Shown here piece by piece: positions 7,718 to 17,940 of a DNA stretch of 64,000 bases (positions are counted from its first letter, which is position 1; every line of letters starts with the position of its first letter). The DNA is from an uncultured Dehalococcoidia bacterium (lineage in GTDB: Bacteria; Chloroflexota; Dehalococcoidia; Lucifugimonadales; UBA3495), in NCBI GenBank assembly GCA_951813535.1, contig OX638345.1, positions 261,029 through 325,028 on the forward strand, in the 5' to 3' direction. Position numbers and translations under genes: made by a program. The notes under the pieces were generated by a model. The model ran no database searches, had not been told where the DNA came from, and saw only the letters and a program-made list of their open reading frames with translations.

Positions 7718-8800
7718 TCATTCCCGCAGGGCGGGGCCGACCTCCTCGGCGTAGAGGCGGATGGACTTCTGGACGCGCTCGGCGGGGACGGTGCCGCCCA
7801 GGTTGGGCTCCATGATGAACCCGGTCAGGCCGAGGTCGTCGCGCAGGGAGATGAGGCGCTCGGCGACCTGCTCGGGCGTGCCGTAAGCGACCCGGTCCTC
7901 CAGCAGGTCATCGTAGGTGGTGTTGAGCAGCTGCTCGGCGCGCTGGCGACGCTCCGCGGTGGCGTTGGCGCCCTCGGCCTCCACGGTGCGGATGTAGGTG
8001 TCGGCGGTGCGGCGGAAGGCGCGCATGGTGCTCTCTTCCGTGTCGGCGCGAACCTCTTCCATGGAGTCGCCGACGTAGATGGGCATGCGCACGTAGGCGT
8101 CGTCCACGTCGTGTCCGCTGGCGGCGGCGGTGTCACGGTAGATCTTCAGGTTGCCGGCAACCTGCGAGATGCCCTGGCCGCGCACGCCCGTGACCAGCGG
8201 GAAACCCAGTTCCCCGATGATGCGGAAGGTATCCACCGAGTTGGCAGCGATGCGGATGGGCGGATGGGGCTGCTGGTAAGGGCGCGGCGTAACCACCACA
8301 TCGTCCATGTTGTAGTAGTGGCCGTGGTGGTCGAAACGGTAGTTGTTCCACGCCTTGAGGATGATCTCCAGGGCCTCCGCGAACCGCTGGCGGCTCTCGT
8401 CGAAGGGCACGCCGTATCCCTGGTAGGAACGGGGGAAGCTGCTGCGGCCGATGCCGAAGTCCAGGCGACCGCGGGACACGTTGTCCACGATGGAGGCTTC
8501 CTCGGCGAGGCGAATGGGGTGGGCCAGTGGCAGGACGCTGACGCCGGTGCCGACACGCACCCGCTCGGTGCGGGCGGCGATGATGCCGGCCATCATCAGT
8601 GGGACCGACGAGATCGACGGGATGCCGGCTCCGCCCGGGTCGGTGGGCGTGGCCGGCGCGGCGAAATGGCGCTCCGCCAGCCAGACGCCGTCGATGCCCT
8701 TTTCGTCAGCAAGCTGAGCCACGGTAAAGGCTTCGTCGAAGGCTTCGTCCTGGGTGCGACCCTCGCGGTAATCGCATTCCATTACCAGACCGACGTGCAT
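7718..8800 (-). CDS. LLM-class flavin-dependent oxidoreductase
   Basis: The 360-residue protein is a full-length luciferase-like monooxygenase. It shows GIDGVWLAERHF near the N-terminus, the strand TERVRVGTGVSVLPLAHPIR, then GRLDFGIGRSSFPRSYQGYG, all typical of the alkanal-monooxygenase branch. These enzymes use reduced flavin and oxygen. A gggagg box sits eight bases before the ATG at 8800. It is the last gene of a minus-strand run that contains two acyl-CoA dehydrogenases, so a role in oxidising organic acids or related compounds is plausible but inferred. Confidence 0.92.
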   Translation of the reverse strand: MHVGLVMECDYREGRTQDEAFDEAFTVAQLADEKGIDGVWLAERHFAAPATPTDPGGAGIPSISSVPLMMAGIIAARTERVRVGTGVSVLPLAHPIRLAEEASIVDNVSRGRLDFGIGRSSFPRSYQGYGVPFDESRQRFAEALEIILKAWNNYRFDHHGHYYNMDDVVVTPRPYQQPHPPIRIAANSVDTFRIIGELGFPLVTGVRGQGISQVAGNLKIYRDTAAASGHDVDDAYVRMPIYVGDSMEEVRADTEESTMRAFRRTADTYIRTVEAEGANATAERRQRAEQLLNTTYDDLLEDRVAYGTPEQVAERLISLRDDLGLTGFIMEPNLGGTVPAERVQKSIRLYAEEVGPALRE

Positions 8801-8852
8801 GATGATCCTCCCATCGGTTCGTTCAAAGAGACTTGAGCGGCTGAGGCGGCGG

Positions 8853-8879
8853 GACTGCCGTGCTGCGCTCGCGATAACA
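8853..8879 (-). repeat. REP-like motif, divergent copy
   Basis: The sequence gactgccgtgctgcgctcgc followed by gataaca is a diverged copy of the attgccacgctgcgctcgca motif found intact at 9133-9158, with a further variant at 31129-31150. Confidence 0.55.
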
Positions 8880-8887
8880 TAAAGTGG

Positions 8888-9097
8888 CTAACTTTCGATG
8901 TAGGTATTGGGCGCGGTGAGGAACCGGGTACGGCACTGCAGCGTGCAGAAATAGTACCATTCGCCGTTGTAGAAGCTGCGGGTGCCGGCGTCGGGGTCAA
9001 CCTCGTTGGCCCCGTGCATGGTCTGGCCGGTGGTGGCGCGGGCGCTGTCCTCGTTGATTACGGTTTTGCAGACGGGGCAGACGGGATCGGCGGGCAT
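8888..9097 (-). CDS. YHS-domain protein
   Basis: The 69-residue product has a CPVCKTVIN pair of cysteines near the start and YNGEWYYFCTLQCRTRF near the end, the pattern of the small metal-binding YHS domain seen in copper ATPases and multicomponent monooxygenases. It probably binds a metal ion in the cytoplasm. It lies between the flavin oxidoreductase and an acyl-CoA dehydrogenase on the same strand. The spacer HGANEVDPDAGTRS between the cysteine pairs is longer than in most stand-alone YHS proteins. Confidence 0.85.
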   Translation of the reverse strand: MPADPVCPVCKTVINEDSARATTGQTMHGANEVDPDAGTRSFYNGEWYYFCTLQCRTRFLTAPNTYIES

Positions 9098-9132
9098 TGT
9101 CGGGCTCCTGTGTAGTTTGAATGATAGACGAG

Positions 9133-9158
9133 ATTGCCACGCTGCGCTCGCAATGACA
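9133..9158 (+). repeat. REP-like motif attgccacgctgcgctcgca-type
   Basis: A 26-bp motif with short complementary ends (attgc...gcaat). Related copies lie at 8853-8879 and 31129-31150, all outside conserved coding sequence. The motif is familiar to me from other genomes of this kind, but no search was possible. Confidence 0.6.
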
Positions 9159-9170
9159 GGTGGCGTTGGC

Positions 9171-10346
9171 TCAGGCGACGGCTTCGATGTTCATGCCGAG
9201 GCGGACCCGGCCGGGCTGGGCCATCAGGGAACGGGCGACCCGGGCGCGGTGCTCGAAGCTGGTTCCCATGCGCATGGTCCAGGCGGTCACGCGACGGTAC
9301 CAGAGGTGGAGGTCGAACTCCATCATGAAACCGATGCCGCCGTGGATCTGCTGGGAGGAACGCACCGTGGCCTGGCACTTGTCGTTGGTGAAGGCCTTGG
9401 CCTGGGACACCTCGACGCTGTAGGGCAGGCCGGCGTCCAGCTTCCACAGGGCCTCGTAGGTGAGCAGTTGGGCGCCGTCCACGGCGACGATCATGTCAGC
9501 GCAGAGGTGCTGGATGGACTGGAAGCCGGCGAGAGGGCGGCCAAAGGCGACGCGGTTCTTGGCGTACTCGATGGCCATCTCGGCGTCCTTGCGGGCCGCG
9601 CCGATAATCTGGGCACACAGCAGGGCGGTACCGGTGTCCAGCATTTCGGAAGTGGCCGGCCAGCCCTGGCTGATCTCGCCGATGACGTTGCTCAGGGGGA
9701 TGCGCACGTTGTCCAGGGCGATCTTGCTCTGGGAGTCCTTAGCCAGCGTGGTGAGGCGCGTCTCGGTGATGCCGGCGGAGTTGGCGGGAACGATGCACAG
9801 GGAGATGCCGGCGCTGTCGTCAGTTGGATCTGCGGTGCGCACGGCCATGACCACCAGTTCGGCGGCGGAGAAATTGTCCACGAAATGCTTGATGCCGCTG
9901 ATGACCATGCTGTCGCCGTCGACTACGCCGCGGCATTGCACCGCATCGGCGCGGATGCGCGGGTCCTGTTCCTGCACTGCCCACGCCATGATGAGGTCGC
10001 CGCGGGCGACGCGGGGCAGGATGGTCTGCTTCTGTTCGTCGGAGCCGTGGTTGACGACGGCGAGGGCGGCGGTGGCAGTGCTGTGGAAGGGCACCGGCGC
10101 GATGGCACGTCCGCACTCCTCCAGGATGAGGCCGAGGTAGGTGACGGGCAGGCCGCCGCCGCCGTAGGTCTCGGGCAGGGAGATGCCGAACCAGCCGAGG
10201 CTGGCCATCTGCTCCCAGAGCTCCACGGAGTAGCCGCGCTCGTCCTGCTCAATGGCGCGGGCGAGGCTGGGCGGGCATTCCGCGTCCAGGAACTCCCGGG
10301 CGGCGTTCTTGACCATCAATTCTTCTTCGGCGGGTAGTACGTTCAT
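9171..10346 (-). CDS. Acyl-CoA dehydrogenase
   Basis: The 391-residue protein is an FAD-dependent acyl-CoA dehydrogenase, which forms a 2,3-double bond in an acyl-CoA. The N-terminal helical domain (EQMASLGWFGISLPETYGGG), the middle strand domain (IKHFVDNFSAAELVVMAV) and the C-terminal helical domain (AFGRPLAGFQSIQHLCADM, then GGIGFMMEFDLHLWYRR) are all complete. The usual glutamate in the catalytic loop is not obvious here, as in many ring-acyl or steroid-side-chain paralogues. The start at 10346 follows gaggaa. Confidence 0.92.
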   Translation of the reverse strand: MNVLPAEEELMVKNAAREFLDAECPPSLARAIEQDERGYSVELWEQMASLGWFGISLPETYGGGGLPVTYLGLILEECGRAIAPVPFHSTATAALAVVNHGSDEQKQTILPRVARGDLIMAWAVQEQDPRIRADAVQCRGVVDGDSMVISGIKHFVDNFSAAELVVMAVRTADPTDDSAGISLCIVPANSAGITETRLTTLAKDSQSKIALDNVRIPLSNVIGEISQGWPATSEMLDTGTALLCAQIIGAARKDAEMAIEYAKNRVAFGRPLAGFQSIQHLCADMIVAVDGAQLLTYEALWKLDAGLPYSVEVSQAKAFTNDKCQATVRSSQQIHGGIGFMMEFDLHLWYRRVTAWTMRMGTSFEHRARVARSLMAQPGRVRLGMNIEAVA

Positions 10347-10402
10347 CGTTCCTCGGTTGGGGTGGATTGCGGCGGTTAGTTAGCGGTTAATACACATAGA
10401 AG

Positions 10403-10786
10403 TTAGAGTTCGACGGGCGGGAGGCCGGTGAGTTGACGGGTCAAGTTCACGAAATTTGCTACATCGTCAAGGTAAACGGCAACCGTGTTGGCGTCCAGGT
10501 CATCTTTGTAGAAATTCTGATGCAACAAATTGGCTTTGTTAACCCACTGCCGTATCTGTCTATAGCTATTAGTTTCAATCCCCATTTCTGTGATGACGTC
10601 ATCCAGGTGTTCGTGGCGTTCGTATATCAGACCATCGCGAGCTCCGGCAAACAGCTTGGCTGCGTGGGCCGCTGCGCCCCAACCTTTTTCGGAAGACTGC
10701 AACAGGCTGCCGTTAGCCAGATATTCCCTACTGCGCCGCAGGAACTCAACGCTGATTTGAGCGTGGTCGGCTCCGAATTCAGACAT
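10403..10786 (-). CDS. PaREP1-like small helical protein
   Basis: The 127-residue product contains VEFLRRSREYLANGSLLQSS, then EKGWGAAAHAAKLFAG, the hallmark of the PaREP1 family, a helical HEPN-related fold known mostly from archaea and some bacteria. The function of the family is unknown. The ATG at 10786 lies one base past the stop of the upstream two-domain paralogue, so the pair is coupled; a longer frame upstream overlaps that gene and is not used. No RX4-6H nuclease motif is clear. Confidence 0.7.
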   Translation of the reverse strand: MSEFGADHAQISVEFLRRSREYLANGSLLQSSEKGWGAAAHAAKLFAGARDGLIYERHEHLDDVITEMGIETNSYRQIRQWVNKANLLHQNFYKDDLDANTVAVYLDDVANFVNLTRQLTGLPPVEL

Positions 10787-10787
10787 T

Positions 10788-11576
10788 TCAGCCCGCCATG
10801 CAATTGCTTGCTTTGGCCTGGGCCTGTAGTGTGGCAATCAGTTGGGCCACTGCTTCGATATCCTGAGCGAGGATCGTGGGATGCAGGCAGCTGGGGTAGA
10901 AGTACTTGGAGACGGGACGACAATCTACCAGTGGGACTTCCGGGTGCGTTCGACGAGGGTACATATCGCAATAGGCGGCGGTTCGGCGCAAGTTCAAAGC
11001 ACTGTACTCGCATCCTGCAACTTTCTCGCGCCACACGTCGTCTTTTTCCAGAGTCCGCATAACGTCTTCAAAATGCCTGTCGCCGTGATAGTCGCAGCCC
11101 ATAGCATCGGCGTAGGTTTTGGTAGCGCAAAGCGCGGCTTCCCAGCCTTTTTCCGAAGCTACCGCCGGCGCGCCGTTGTCCATACATTCCCAAGCGCGGC
11201 GCAGGATGTCATCAGGGCTCTGCGGCGGCTCGGCTATATCCTTGACCAGTAAAACGAGCCGCTGCACGTCGTCCAGACGCCGGCCTACTCCGTCCCTGTC
11301 CAGCCAATCGTCGGCGATGTTATCCGATAGCGCAATGGCGCTGAGCGCCCACTCTGCGGTGTTGGCGTTTGCCCGGGGGTCCTTCACCAAGGCGTGCGCG
11401 GCATCTCTGAAATGGCGGTCGGCTATCGAATCGCCGGTGTGGGCTTCCAGCGCCCGCACCGCGGCCCGCCAACCCGCCGCTGAGGCAGATGCCAAGTCTT
11501 CCTGCGCCAGGAACTCATGGGCCTGGCGCAGGAATTCGTCGCAGGTTTCGGCGGGCACCGCCAACGGTTGCGTCAC
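10788..11576 (-). CDS. Tandem two-domain PaREP1-like protein
   Basis: The 262-residue product repeats the PaREP1 pattern twice: FLRQAHEFLAQEDLASASAA, then GWRAAVRALEAH (about residues 14-45) and ILRRAWECMDNGAPAVASEK, then GWEAALCATKTYADA (about 124-158). The gene looks like an internal duplication of the single-domain gene that follows it. The start is GTG at 11576, with ggag eight bases upstream. The two genes lie between two acyl-CoA dehydrogenases on the same strand, although nothing links them functionally. A cysteine/tyrosine-rich region (CDMYPRRTHPEV) sits after the second repeat. Confidence 0.7.
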   Translation of the reverse strand: MTQPLAVPAETCDEFLRQAHEFLAQEDLASASAAGWRAAVRALEAHTGDSIADRHFRDAAHALVKDPRANANTAEWALSAIALSDNIADDWLDRDGVGRRLDDVQRLVLLVKDIAEPPQSPDDILRRAWECMDNGAPAVASEKGWEAALCATKTYADAMGCDYHGDRHFEDVMRTLEKDDVWREKVAGCEYSALNLRRTAAYCDMYPRRTHPEVPLVDCRPVSKYFYPSCLHPTILAQDIEAVAQLIATLQAQAKASNCMAG

Positions 11577-11596
11577 AGCGGAAACTCCGGAGATCG

Positions 11597-12799
11597 CTAG
11601 ACGCGGGGCATGCCCAGGCCGCGGCGGGCCACCTGGTCGCGCATGACCTGGACGCTGCCGTGGTTGATGCCGCTCTGGAAGGCGCCCATGAGGTTGTGGG
11701 CGAAGACGCCGCTCTCGATGGCGTCCTCGGAGCCGTTGAGCAACTGGCCGTAGGGGCCGAGCATCTGGGCGATGGTCTCAGTGGTGCGAACGCCGTGCTC
11801 GGGGGCGAAGACCTTCTCGGCAGATCCCTCGTAGGTGAAGTTGCCGTCGGTCTCCACGATGGACATGCTGCGCATGGTCATCAGGCGGCAGACCTGGCCC
11901 TCGATCCACATATCGGCGAGGCGGTCGCGGAGGGCGGGGTCTTCGCGCATGGCGTAGCCCTCGATGTCGTTGTCCTTGACCCAGTTGACGATGTCCTCGT
12001 CGCGCTGGATTGAGATCAGGTAGCGGGACGCGCCGACGCGGTCGAGGTTCAAGCCCATGGCGCCGACGTACCAGCCCTGGTTCTCCTCGCCCAGCAGGCA
12101 GGACGCGGGGACGCGGACGTTCTCGAAGAAGGTCTCGTTGGTGCGGTTGTCGCCGTAGGTGGTGCCGAGGGGCGCCGGCGGGTTGTTCTGGATGGTCCAC
12201 AGGGGGCGCACGGTGATGCCGGGCGTGTCCATGGGGATCAGGAAGATGCTGATGCCGCGATGGCGGGGGGCGTCTGGATCGGTGCGCGCCATCAGGTAGA
12301 TGTGCGTGGCGTAGTGGGCGGCGGTGGTGTACATCTTCTGGCCGTTGATGACGTACTCGTCGCCGTCGCGGACGGCGCGGCACTGCAGGCCGGCCAGGTC
12401 GGCGCCCGCCTGGGGTTCGGTGAAGCCCAGGGCGAAGCTGATCTCGCCGCGGATGATGCCGGGCAGGAATTCCTGCTTCTGCTCCTCGGTGCCGGCGGCA
12501 AGGATGGCGGGAGCGCCGGAGCCGGCGCCGCCGACGGTGATGCCGGCGCGAGCGAACTCCTCTTCCACGATGTACTGGTCGATACGGCTGCCGTCCTGAC
12601 CGCCGTACTCGCTGGGCCAGGACATTCCGATCCAGCCCCGTTCGGAGATCTGCTTGTACATCTCGCGGGTCTTGGGCCCGCGCCGGCGGATGCCGGTGTC
12701 CTCGAGTTCGGCGACGATCTCGGGGGTTACGTTTTCCGCAATAAATTGCTGGACTTCGGCGCGCAGGGCTTCCTGTTCGGGGGTGAATGCGAATTCCAT
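11597..12799 (-). CDS. Acyl-CoA dehydrogenase
   Basis: The 400-residue product is a second acyl-CoA dehydrogenase, different in subfamily from the 9171-10346 gene. It shows GWIGMSWPSEYGGQDGSRID, the FAD-contact segment FALGFTEPQAGADLAGLQ, and a C-terminal NGSEDAIESGVFAHNLMG region. The EPQAGADLAG form is usual in the FadE-type enzymes of actinobacteria and Chloroflexota that act on branched or cyclic acyl chains. The ATG at 12799 follows a gagg box. It is the first gene of the minus-strand run and diverges from the type III restriction operon. Confidence 0.92.
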   Translation of the reverse strand: MEFAFTPEQEALRAEVQQFIAENVTPEIVAELEDTGIRRRGPKTREMYKQISERGWIGMSWPSEYGGQDGSRIDQYIVEEEFARAGITVGGAGSGAPAILAAGTEEQKQEFLPGIIRGEISFALGFTEPQAGADLAGLQCRAVRDGDEYVINGQKMYTTAAHYATHIYLMARTDPDAPRHRGISIFLIPMDTPGITVRPLWTIQNNPPAPLGTTYGDNRTNETFFENVRVPASCLLGEENQGWYVGAMGLNLDRVGASRYLISIQRDEDIVNWVKDNDIEGYAMREDPALRDRLADMWIEGQVCRLMTMRSMSIVETDGNFTYEGSAEKVFAPEHGVRTTETIAQMLGPYGQLLNGSEDAIESGVFAHNLMGAFQSGINHGSVQVMRDQVARRGLGMPRV

Positions 12800-12971
12800 A
12801 GCAACGCTGCCTCGTGAAAGAGTGTGCCGTTCGTTTACGTACGCCGTGCAATTATAGCGGGTCGGGCGGGAGGTGTCATTGGGGGACCGCCAAACCCAAG
12901 GCTGGCGTGATTGACCGGGTGGCCGACGCTGGATACGATGACCCCCCCTGACCCCTCAGTAGGAGATAACG

Positions 12972-14873
12972 ATGCAGCAGATCACCAACGCCGACCCTGA
13001 GACCCGTTCCCCCGATTCGGTCGCCGATAACGTCGCGCAGATCAAGTCCCTCTTTCCCGAAGCTTTCACCGAGGGCAAGATTGACTTCGACGTGCTGCGC
13101 CAACTGCTGGGTGACGCCGTTGACGACGGCGATGAGAAATACGGGCTGAACTGGCATGGCAAGCGTCGCGCCCGCCGGCTGGCGCTGACGCCCAGCGCGG
13201 GAACCCTGCGCCCCTGCCCTGAGGAAAGCGTGGACTGGGACACTACGCAGAATCTGATGATTGAGGGCGACAACCTCGAAGTGCTGAAGCTGCTACAAAA
13301 AAGCTACGCCGGCAAGGTGAAGCTGATTTACATCGACCCGCCTTACAACACTGGGAAGGACATAATTTACACAAACAATTTTCGAGAAAGCAAGCACGAA
13401 TACCTCGCAGAAACGGGTGAGGCCAACCCCGTGACGGGGAATTTTGTAAGTAACCCTACCGCCGGCGGTCGTTACCATTCGAATTGGCTTTCTATGATGT
13501 ATCCACGCTTGAAATTGGCCAGGCATTTGCTGCGCAAAGATGGAGTTTTGATTTGTACCATCGACGAGAATGAATTGACTAGCTTAGGAGAAACCTTGAA
13601 GGATGTTTTTGAAGAAGGCAATTACGACCACGTCTGCGTGACGATTGTCCACAACCCACGAGGGGTTCAAGGGACAAACTTTTCATACACCCACGAATAT
13701 GCTTTTTTCGTTTTCCCAAGGGACATGAAAGTGATCGCCGACAGAAAAATCGACGAGCAAGATATTACATGGTCGCAGTTCCGCAATTGGGGAACCGAAT
13801 CTGAACGGCACGACGCGCGGAATTGCTTTTATCCGGTTCTCGTTCGGGATAACCAAGTTGTTGGTTTCGGGGATGTCTGCGCAGACAGCGAGCATCCGAA
13901 ACAACATGAGGTTCACGACGATGTCACGTACGTCTACCCGATTGATACTTCCGGTGTAGAACGTAAATGGCGTTATGCCAGGCAATCCGCGGATTCGGTT
14001 CAGCACTTGCTGCGGGTGAAAAAGCGCGGTGATAGATACGAAATAGAAATAGGCAAAGACTCAGGGCTTCACCGTACCGTCTGGACAGACAAGAAATTTG
14101 ATGCCAACGAAAACGGAACGCGGCTCCTCAGAAGGCTAGTGCCAGATGCACCATTTTCTTTCCCGAAAAGTTTGTGGGCTGTGTACGATTGCATTTCTGC
14201 AACGACACAGGATGATCCAGAAGCAATTGTTCTCGACTTTTTCGCAGGTAGTGGAACCACTGGCCATGCTTTGTGGGAACTAAACAAGAAAGAAAACGGA
14301 TACCGACGGTACATCCTTGTCCAGATAGCAGAAGAAATCGACGGCTCCGAACATTTCAAGTCAATTGCCGACGTAACCAAAGAACGCTTGCGTCGCGCCG
14401 GCGAGACCATTAAAGCGGAAACTCCAAGATCTACCGACGACCTCGGTTTTCGGGTGTTCAAGCTGGACAGCTCCAACATCAAGGCTTGGGAACCGGACCC
14501 CGATGATTTGGAGCAATCCCTCCTCGACCACGTTGAGCACATCAAACCAGGGCGTACCGAGCAGGACATACTGTATGAAGTGCTGCTCAAGCGTGGGATT
14601 GACCTGTGCGCTCCGATTGAGACCCGGGAGATTGCCGGCAAGCAGGTGAACGCCGTCGACGGCGGGGCGTTGCTAGCCTGCCTTGCGGAGAACATCACGA
14701 CGGCGGAAGTTGAAGATCTGGCCCTGGGCATTGTCCACTGGTGCAAGGAATTGGACAACACCGACGACACTACGGCCCTTTTCCGCGACAGCGCCTTTGC
14801 CGACGACGTGGCCAAGTCCAACTGCACCGAAATTCTGCGGCAACACGGCGTCAGGGACGTGCGGAGCATCTGA
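12972..14873 (+). CDS. mod: Type III restriction-modification methyltransferase subunit
   Basis: The 633-residue protein is an adenine-specific DNA methyltransferase of the beta class. The catalytic DPPYNTGKD motif (Asp122-Tyr125) comes before the S-adenosylmethionine pocket LDFFAGSGTTGHA (about residues 420-432), the order expected for Mod subunits. The long variable centre (about 190-390) should carry the target-recognition domain; this part is AT-richer than its flanks, which suggests exchange. The ATG follows taggag with a seven-base gap. The stop shares one base with the res start (TGATG). Confidence 0.95.
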   Translation: MQQITNADPETRSPDSVADNVAQIKSLFPEAFTEGKIDFDVLRQLLGDAVDDGDEKYGLNWHGKRRARRLALTPSAGTLRPCPEESVDWDTTQNLMIEGDNLEVLKLLQKSYAGKVKLIYIDPPYNTGKDIIYTNNFRESKHEYLAETGEANPVTGNFVSNPTAGGRYHSNWLSMMYPRLKLARHLLRKDGVLICTIDENELTSLGETLKDVFEEGNYDHVCVTIVHNPRGVQGTNFSYTHEYAFFVFPRDMKVIADRKIDEQDITWSQFRNWGTESERHDARNCFYPVLVRDNQVVGFGDVCADSEHPKQHEVHDDVTYVYPIDTSGVERKWRYARQSADSVQHLLRVKKRGDRYEIEIGKDSGLHRTVWTDKKFDANENGTRLLRRLVPDAPFSFPKSLWAVYDCISATTQDDPEAIVLDFFAGSGTTGHALWELNKKENGYRRYILVQIAEEIDGSEHFKSIADVTKERLRRAGETIKAETPRSTDDLGFRVFKLDSSNIKAWEPDPDDLEQSLLDHVEHIKPGRTEQDILYEVLLKRGIDLCAPIETREIAGKQVNAVDGGALLACLAENITTAEVEDLALGIVHWCKELDNTDDTTALFRDSAFADDVAKSNCTEILRQHGVRDVRSI

Positions 14874-17836
14874 TGAAATTCCAGTTTGAACCAGATTTGG
14901 ACTACCAGCAGGACGCCATCGCGGCGGTCTGCGATCTGTTCCGCGGCCAGGAGGTTTGCCGCAGCGAGTTCACGGTGGCCCACGGCCTGGACGAGGCCGG
15001 GTTGCCGGGGTTGGTGGAGAACGACCTGGGCGTGGGTAATTTGCTGACCCTGGCCGATGACGCAATTCTGGCCAACTTGAAGGAAGTCCAGTTGCGCAAC
15101 GGGCTGCTGCCGGCGCCAGGCTTGGAATCCCGCGATTTTACGGTTGAAATGGAGACCGGCACCGGCAAAACCTACGTGTACCTGCGAACGATTTTCGAGC
15201 TGAACCAACGCTACGGTTTCACCAAGTTCGCCATCGTGGTGCCATCCGTTGCCATCAAGGAAGGCGTCAACAAATCGCTGGACATGATGCGTGACCACTT
15301 CAAAGCCCTGTACTCCGGCGTCCCCTTCAATCATTTTATTTACGACTCGGCCAAGTTGGGGGAGGTTCGCAACTTTGCCACCAGCCCTCAAATCCAGATC
15401 ATGGTGATGACAGTTGGCGCCATCAACAAGAAGGACATCAACGCCATATACCAGGACAACGAGAAGACGGGTGGCGAAGCCCCCATCGAGTTGGTGCGTG
15501 CCACGAATCCCATAATCATCGTGGACGAACCGCAGAGTGTGGAAGGCGGTTTGGCCGGCAGGGGCAAGGAAGCGCTGGAGCGAATGAACCCCCTTTGCAC
15601 CCTGCGCTACTCCGCGACTCACGCCGACCAGTACCACATGGTCTATCGGCTCAACGCGGTGGACGCTTACGCGCAGAATCTTGTCAAGCAGATTGAGGTC
15701 GCCGCCGGCACCGTTGATAACGACCACAACACCGCCTATGTGCGGCTGGTGTCAACGCGTCGGCAGCGCAGCGTAATCAGCGCACGGGTTGAACTTGACG
15801 TGGCTACCACGTCCGGCGGGGTGCGGCGTCAGGAAATCAACGTTCAGGACGGCGAGGACCTTGAGCGCAGAACTCGCCGCGAAATCTACCGCGACCACTA
15901 CATCGGGGAAATTCAGGTTGGCCGGGGCAACGAATTGCTTGAATTGCGCACACCTGGTGAATTTTACTGGCTGCAACCGGACGAAGCCTACGGTGGTGTC
16001 GACTCCGCGGACGTGCATCGCCAGATGATGCGCAAGGCGATTTGGGAGCATTTGGAAAAGGAAAAACGGTTGCATCCCCAGGGTATCAAGGTGCTCACCC
16101 TGTTTTTCATCGACAAGGTATCCAATTACCGCCATTACGACGAAGACGGGAATCCGGTCAAAGGAGAATACGCGCGCATTTTTGAGGAGGCATACCGGAG
16201 CGCCGCGCGCCACCCCGATTATCAGGCCATGTTCGAGGGGATAGATCTTCGGGACGCCGCAGAGCAGGCACATAACGGCTATTTCTCAATCGACCGACGC
16301 GGTAGGTCAACCGACACGTCGGAGAGAAGGGAAACTGACCGAGAAAATGCGGAACGCGCGTACAACCTGATTATGCGGGACAAGGAGAAACTGCTCAACT
16401 TTGACGAACCATTGAAATTCATATTTTCCCACTCCGCGCTGCGCGAAGGTTGGGACAACCCCAATGTTTTCCAAATCTGCGCCCTCCGCGACATCCAAAC
16501 CGAGCGGGAACGGCGACAGACCATCGGGCGGGGGCTGCGCCTTTGCGTCAACCAGGATGGCGAAAGGCAGCGAGGTTTCGAGGTCAACACACTCACCGTT
16601 ATCGCCCAGGAAAGCTACGAAGAATTCGCCGATAACCTGCAACGTGAGATTGAAGAGGAGACCGGCATCCGTTTCGGAGTGGTTGAAGAGCACCAGTTTG
16701 CGTTGATCGAGAGCAGCGACGGAGGTCCAAGCGTTCGCTTGGGTGTGGAGCAGTCGCAGGAAATCTGGCGATACCTGGTTACAAAGGGCTACCTAGACCA
16801 GCAGGGGAACATCACGGACCTGCTGCGTAATGCCTTGCCGGATAGCAGTTTCACCCTCCCAGACAAATTTGAACCGTTGCGTGACGCAATTACTCAAGCG
16901 TTACAGAAGTCGGCAGGACGCATCGAAATTAAGAAGGCCGAGGAACGCCGCACGGCGCAGCCTCGCGAGGCAGTGCTGAACAGCGAGGAGTTCAAGGCCC
17001 TGTGGGAGCGCATCAAGCACAAGACCGCCTACCGAGTGCGATTTGACACCCACCACTTGCTCAAAGAATGCGCTCAGGCGCTCGGCGATGCCCCGACGAT
17101 CCCGCGCCCCAGTATGCAATGGAAAACGGCGAATGTGAAGATTGAGCAGGCCGGCGTACAGGGCCGCCTGCGCGAATCCAGCGATCTTTTCACTGTCAGA
17201 ACTGCAGCTGTCGAACTGCCTGACCTCCTCACCGAGTTGCAAAACCGAACCCAACTGACGCGGCGCAGCATTTCGCGGATCTTGTCCGACAGCGGCCGGC
17301 TGGACGATTTCAGGGTCAACCCGCAGAAGTTTATCGAAACAGCGGCGGAAGCCATCAACCGCCGTAAGCGGCTTGCCTTGGTTGACGGAATCAAGTACCA
17401 GCGGTCGGGTAGCGAGTCGTACTACGCGCAGGAACGGTTCGTAAAAGAGGAGCTGACCGGCTACCTCAACAAGATGGTCGAGTCTCAGAAGTCGGCGTAC
17501 AACTATGTGATATGGGATTCGGATAACGAGAAGAGTTTTGCGGAACAGTTGGAGATGAACACTGCTGTCAAAGTGTACGCCAAGCTTCCAAGATGGTTCC
17601 ACGTTCCGACTCCGTTAGGCCAGTACAACCCAGATTGGGCAGTGCTCATAGAAAACGGCGACGGCGAGCGGCTTTATTTTGTCGCGGAAACCAAGGGCAC
17701 GTCCTTCCTTGACGACCTCCGAAACTCCGAGCGTGCCAAGGTGGAATGCGGCAAGGCGCATTTCGCTGCGTTAGAGGTCGGCGAAACCCCGGCAAAGTAC
17801 CGCGTGGTACACAATCTGGATGGTCTCTTGATGTAA
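14873..17836 (+). CDS. res: Type III restriction endonuclease subunit
   Basis: The 987-residue protein has the helicase-nuclease layout of Res. Walker A is [10 protein letters not shown] (ends at residue 100), the DEAD-box-like motif is [13 protein letters not shown] (about 217), and a motif-VI-like arginine-rich segment [15 protein letters not shown] follows at about 545-560. The C-terminal [10 protein letters not shown]...YFVAETKGT (about 918-942) is a PD-(D/E)XK nuclease core. It acts with Mod, cleaving DNA beside two head-to-head sites after ATP-driven diffusion. An upstream open frame in phase overlaps mod and is not used. Confidence 0.95.
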   Translation: MKFQFEPDLDYQQDAIAAVCDLFRGQEVCRSEFTVAHGLDEAGLPGLVENDLGVGNLLTLADDAILANLKEVQLRNGLLPAPGLESRDFTVEMETGTGKTYVYLRTIFELNQRYGFTKFAIVVPSVAIKEGVNKSLDMMRDHFKALYSGVPFNHFIYDSAKLGEVRNFATSPQIQIMVMTVGAINKKDINAIYQDNEKTGGEAPIELVRATNPIIIVDEPQSVEGGLAGRGKEALERMNPLCTLRYSATHADQYHMVYRLNAVDAYAQNLVKQIEVAAGTVDNDHNTAYVRLVSTRRQRSVISARVELDVATTSGGVRRQEINVQDGEDLERRTRREIYRDHYIGEIQVGRGNELLELRTPGEFYWLQPDEAYGGVDSADVHRQMMRKAIWEHLEKEKRLHPQGIKVLTLFFIDKVSNYRHYDEDGNPVKGEYARIFEEAYRSAARHPDYQAMFEGIDLRDAAEQAHNGYFSIDRRGRSTDTSERRETDRENAERAYNLIMRDKEKLLNFDEPLKFIFSHSALREGWDNPNVFQICALRDIQTERERRQTIGRGLRLCVNQDGERQRGFEVNTLTVIAQESYEEFADNLQREIEEETGIRFGVVEEHQFALIESSDGGPSVRLGVEQSQEIWRYLVTKGYLDQQGNITDLLRNALPDSSFTLPDKFEPLRDAITQALQKSAGRIEIKKAEERRTAQPREAVLNSEEFKALWERIKHKTAYRVRFDTHHLLKECAQALGDAPTIPRPSMQWKTANVKIEQAGVQGRLRESSDLFTVRTAAVELPDLLTELQNRTQLTRRSISRILSDSGRLDDFRVNPQKFIETAAEAINRRKRLALVDGIKYQRSGSESYYAQERFVKEELTGYLNKMVESQKSAYNYVIWDSDNEKSFAEQLEMNTAVKVYAKLPRWFHVPTPLGQYNPDWAVLIENGDGERLYFVAETKGTSFLDDLRNSERAKVECGKAHFAALEVGETPAKYRVVHNLDGLLM

Positions 17837-17940
17837 TGCCACCTCCCGGTTGGCTGCAAGACCTCGGAGGTGGCTCAATCGAGGCCCGGCTCCCTGTGCT
17901 AAACTGGCGCAAACTCAGCCAAACTGGTCAGGATTGTACC

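Noticed and set aside
9460-10140. 226-codon plus-strand frame opposite the acyl-CoA dehydrogenase
   Set aside because: Ser/Arg/Met-rich shadow frame without motif; the minus-strand gene is clear.
14069-15727. 552-codon minus-strand open frame across the mod-res junction
   Set aside because: Spans the junction of two coupled plus-strand genes and has no recognisable content.
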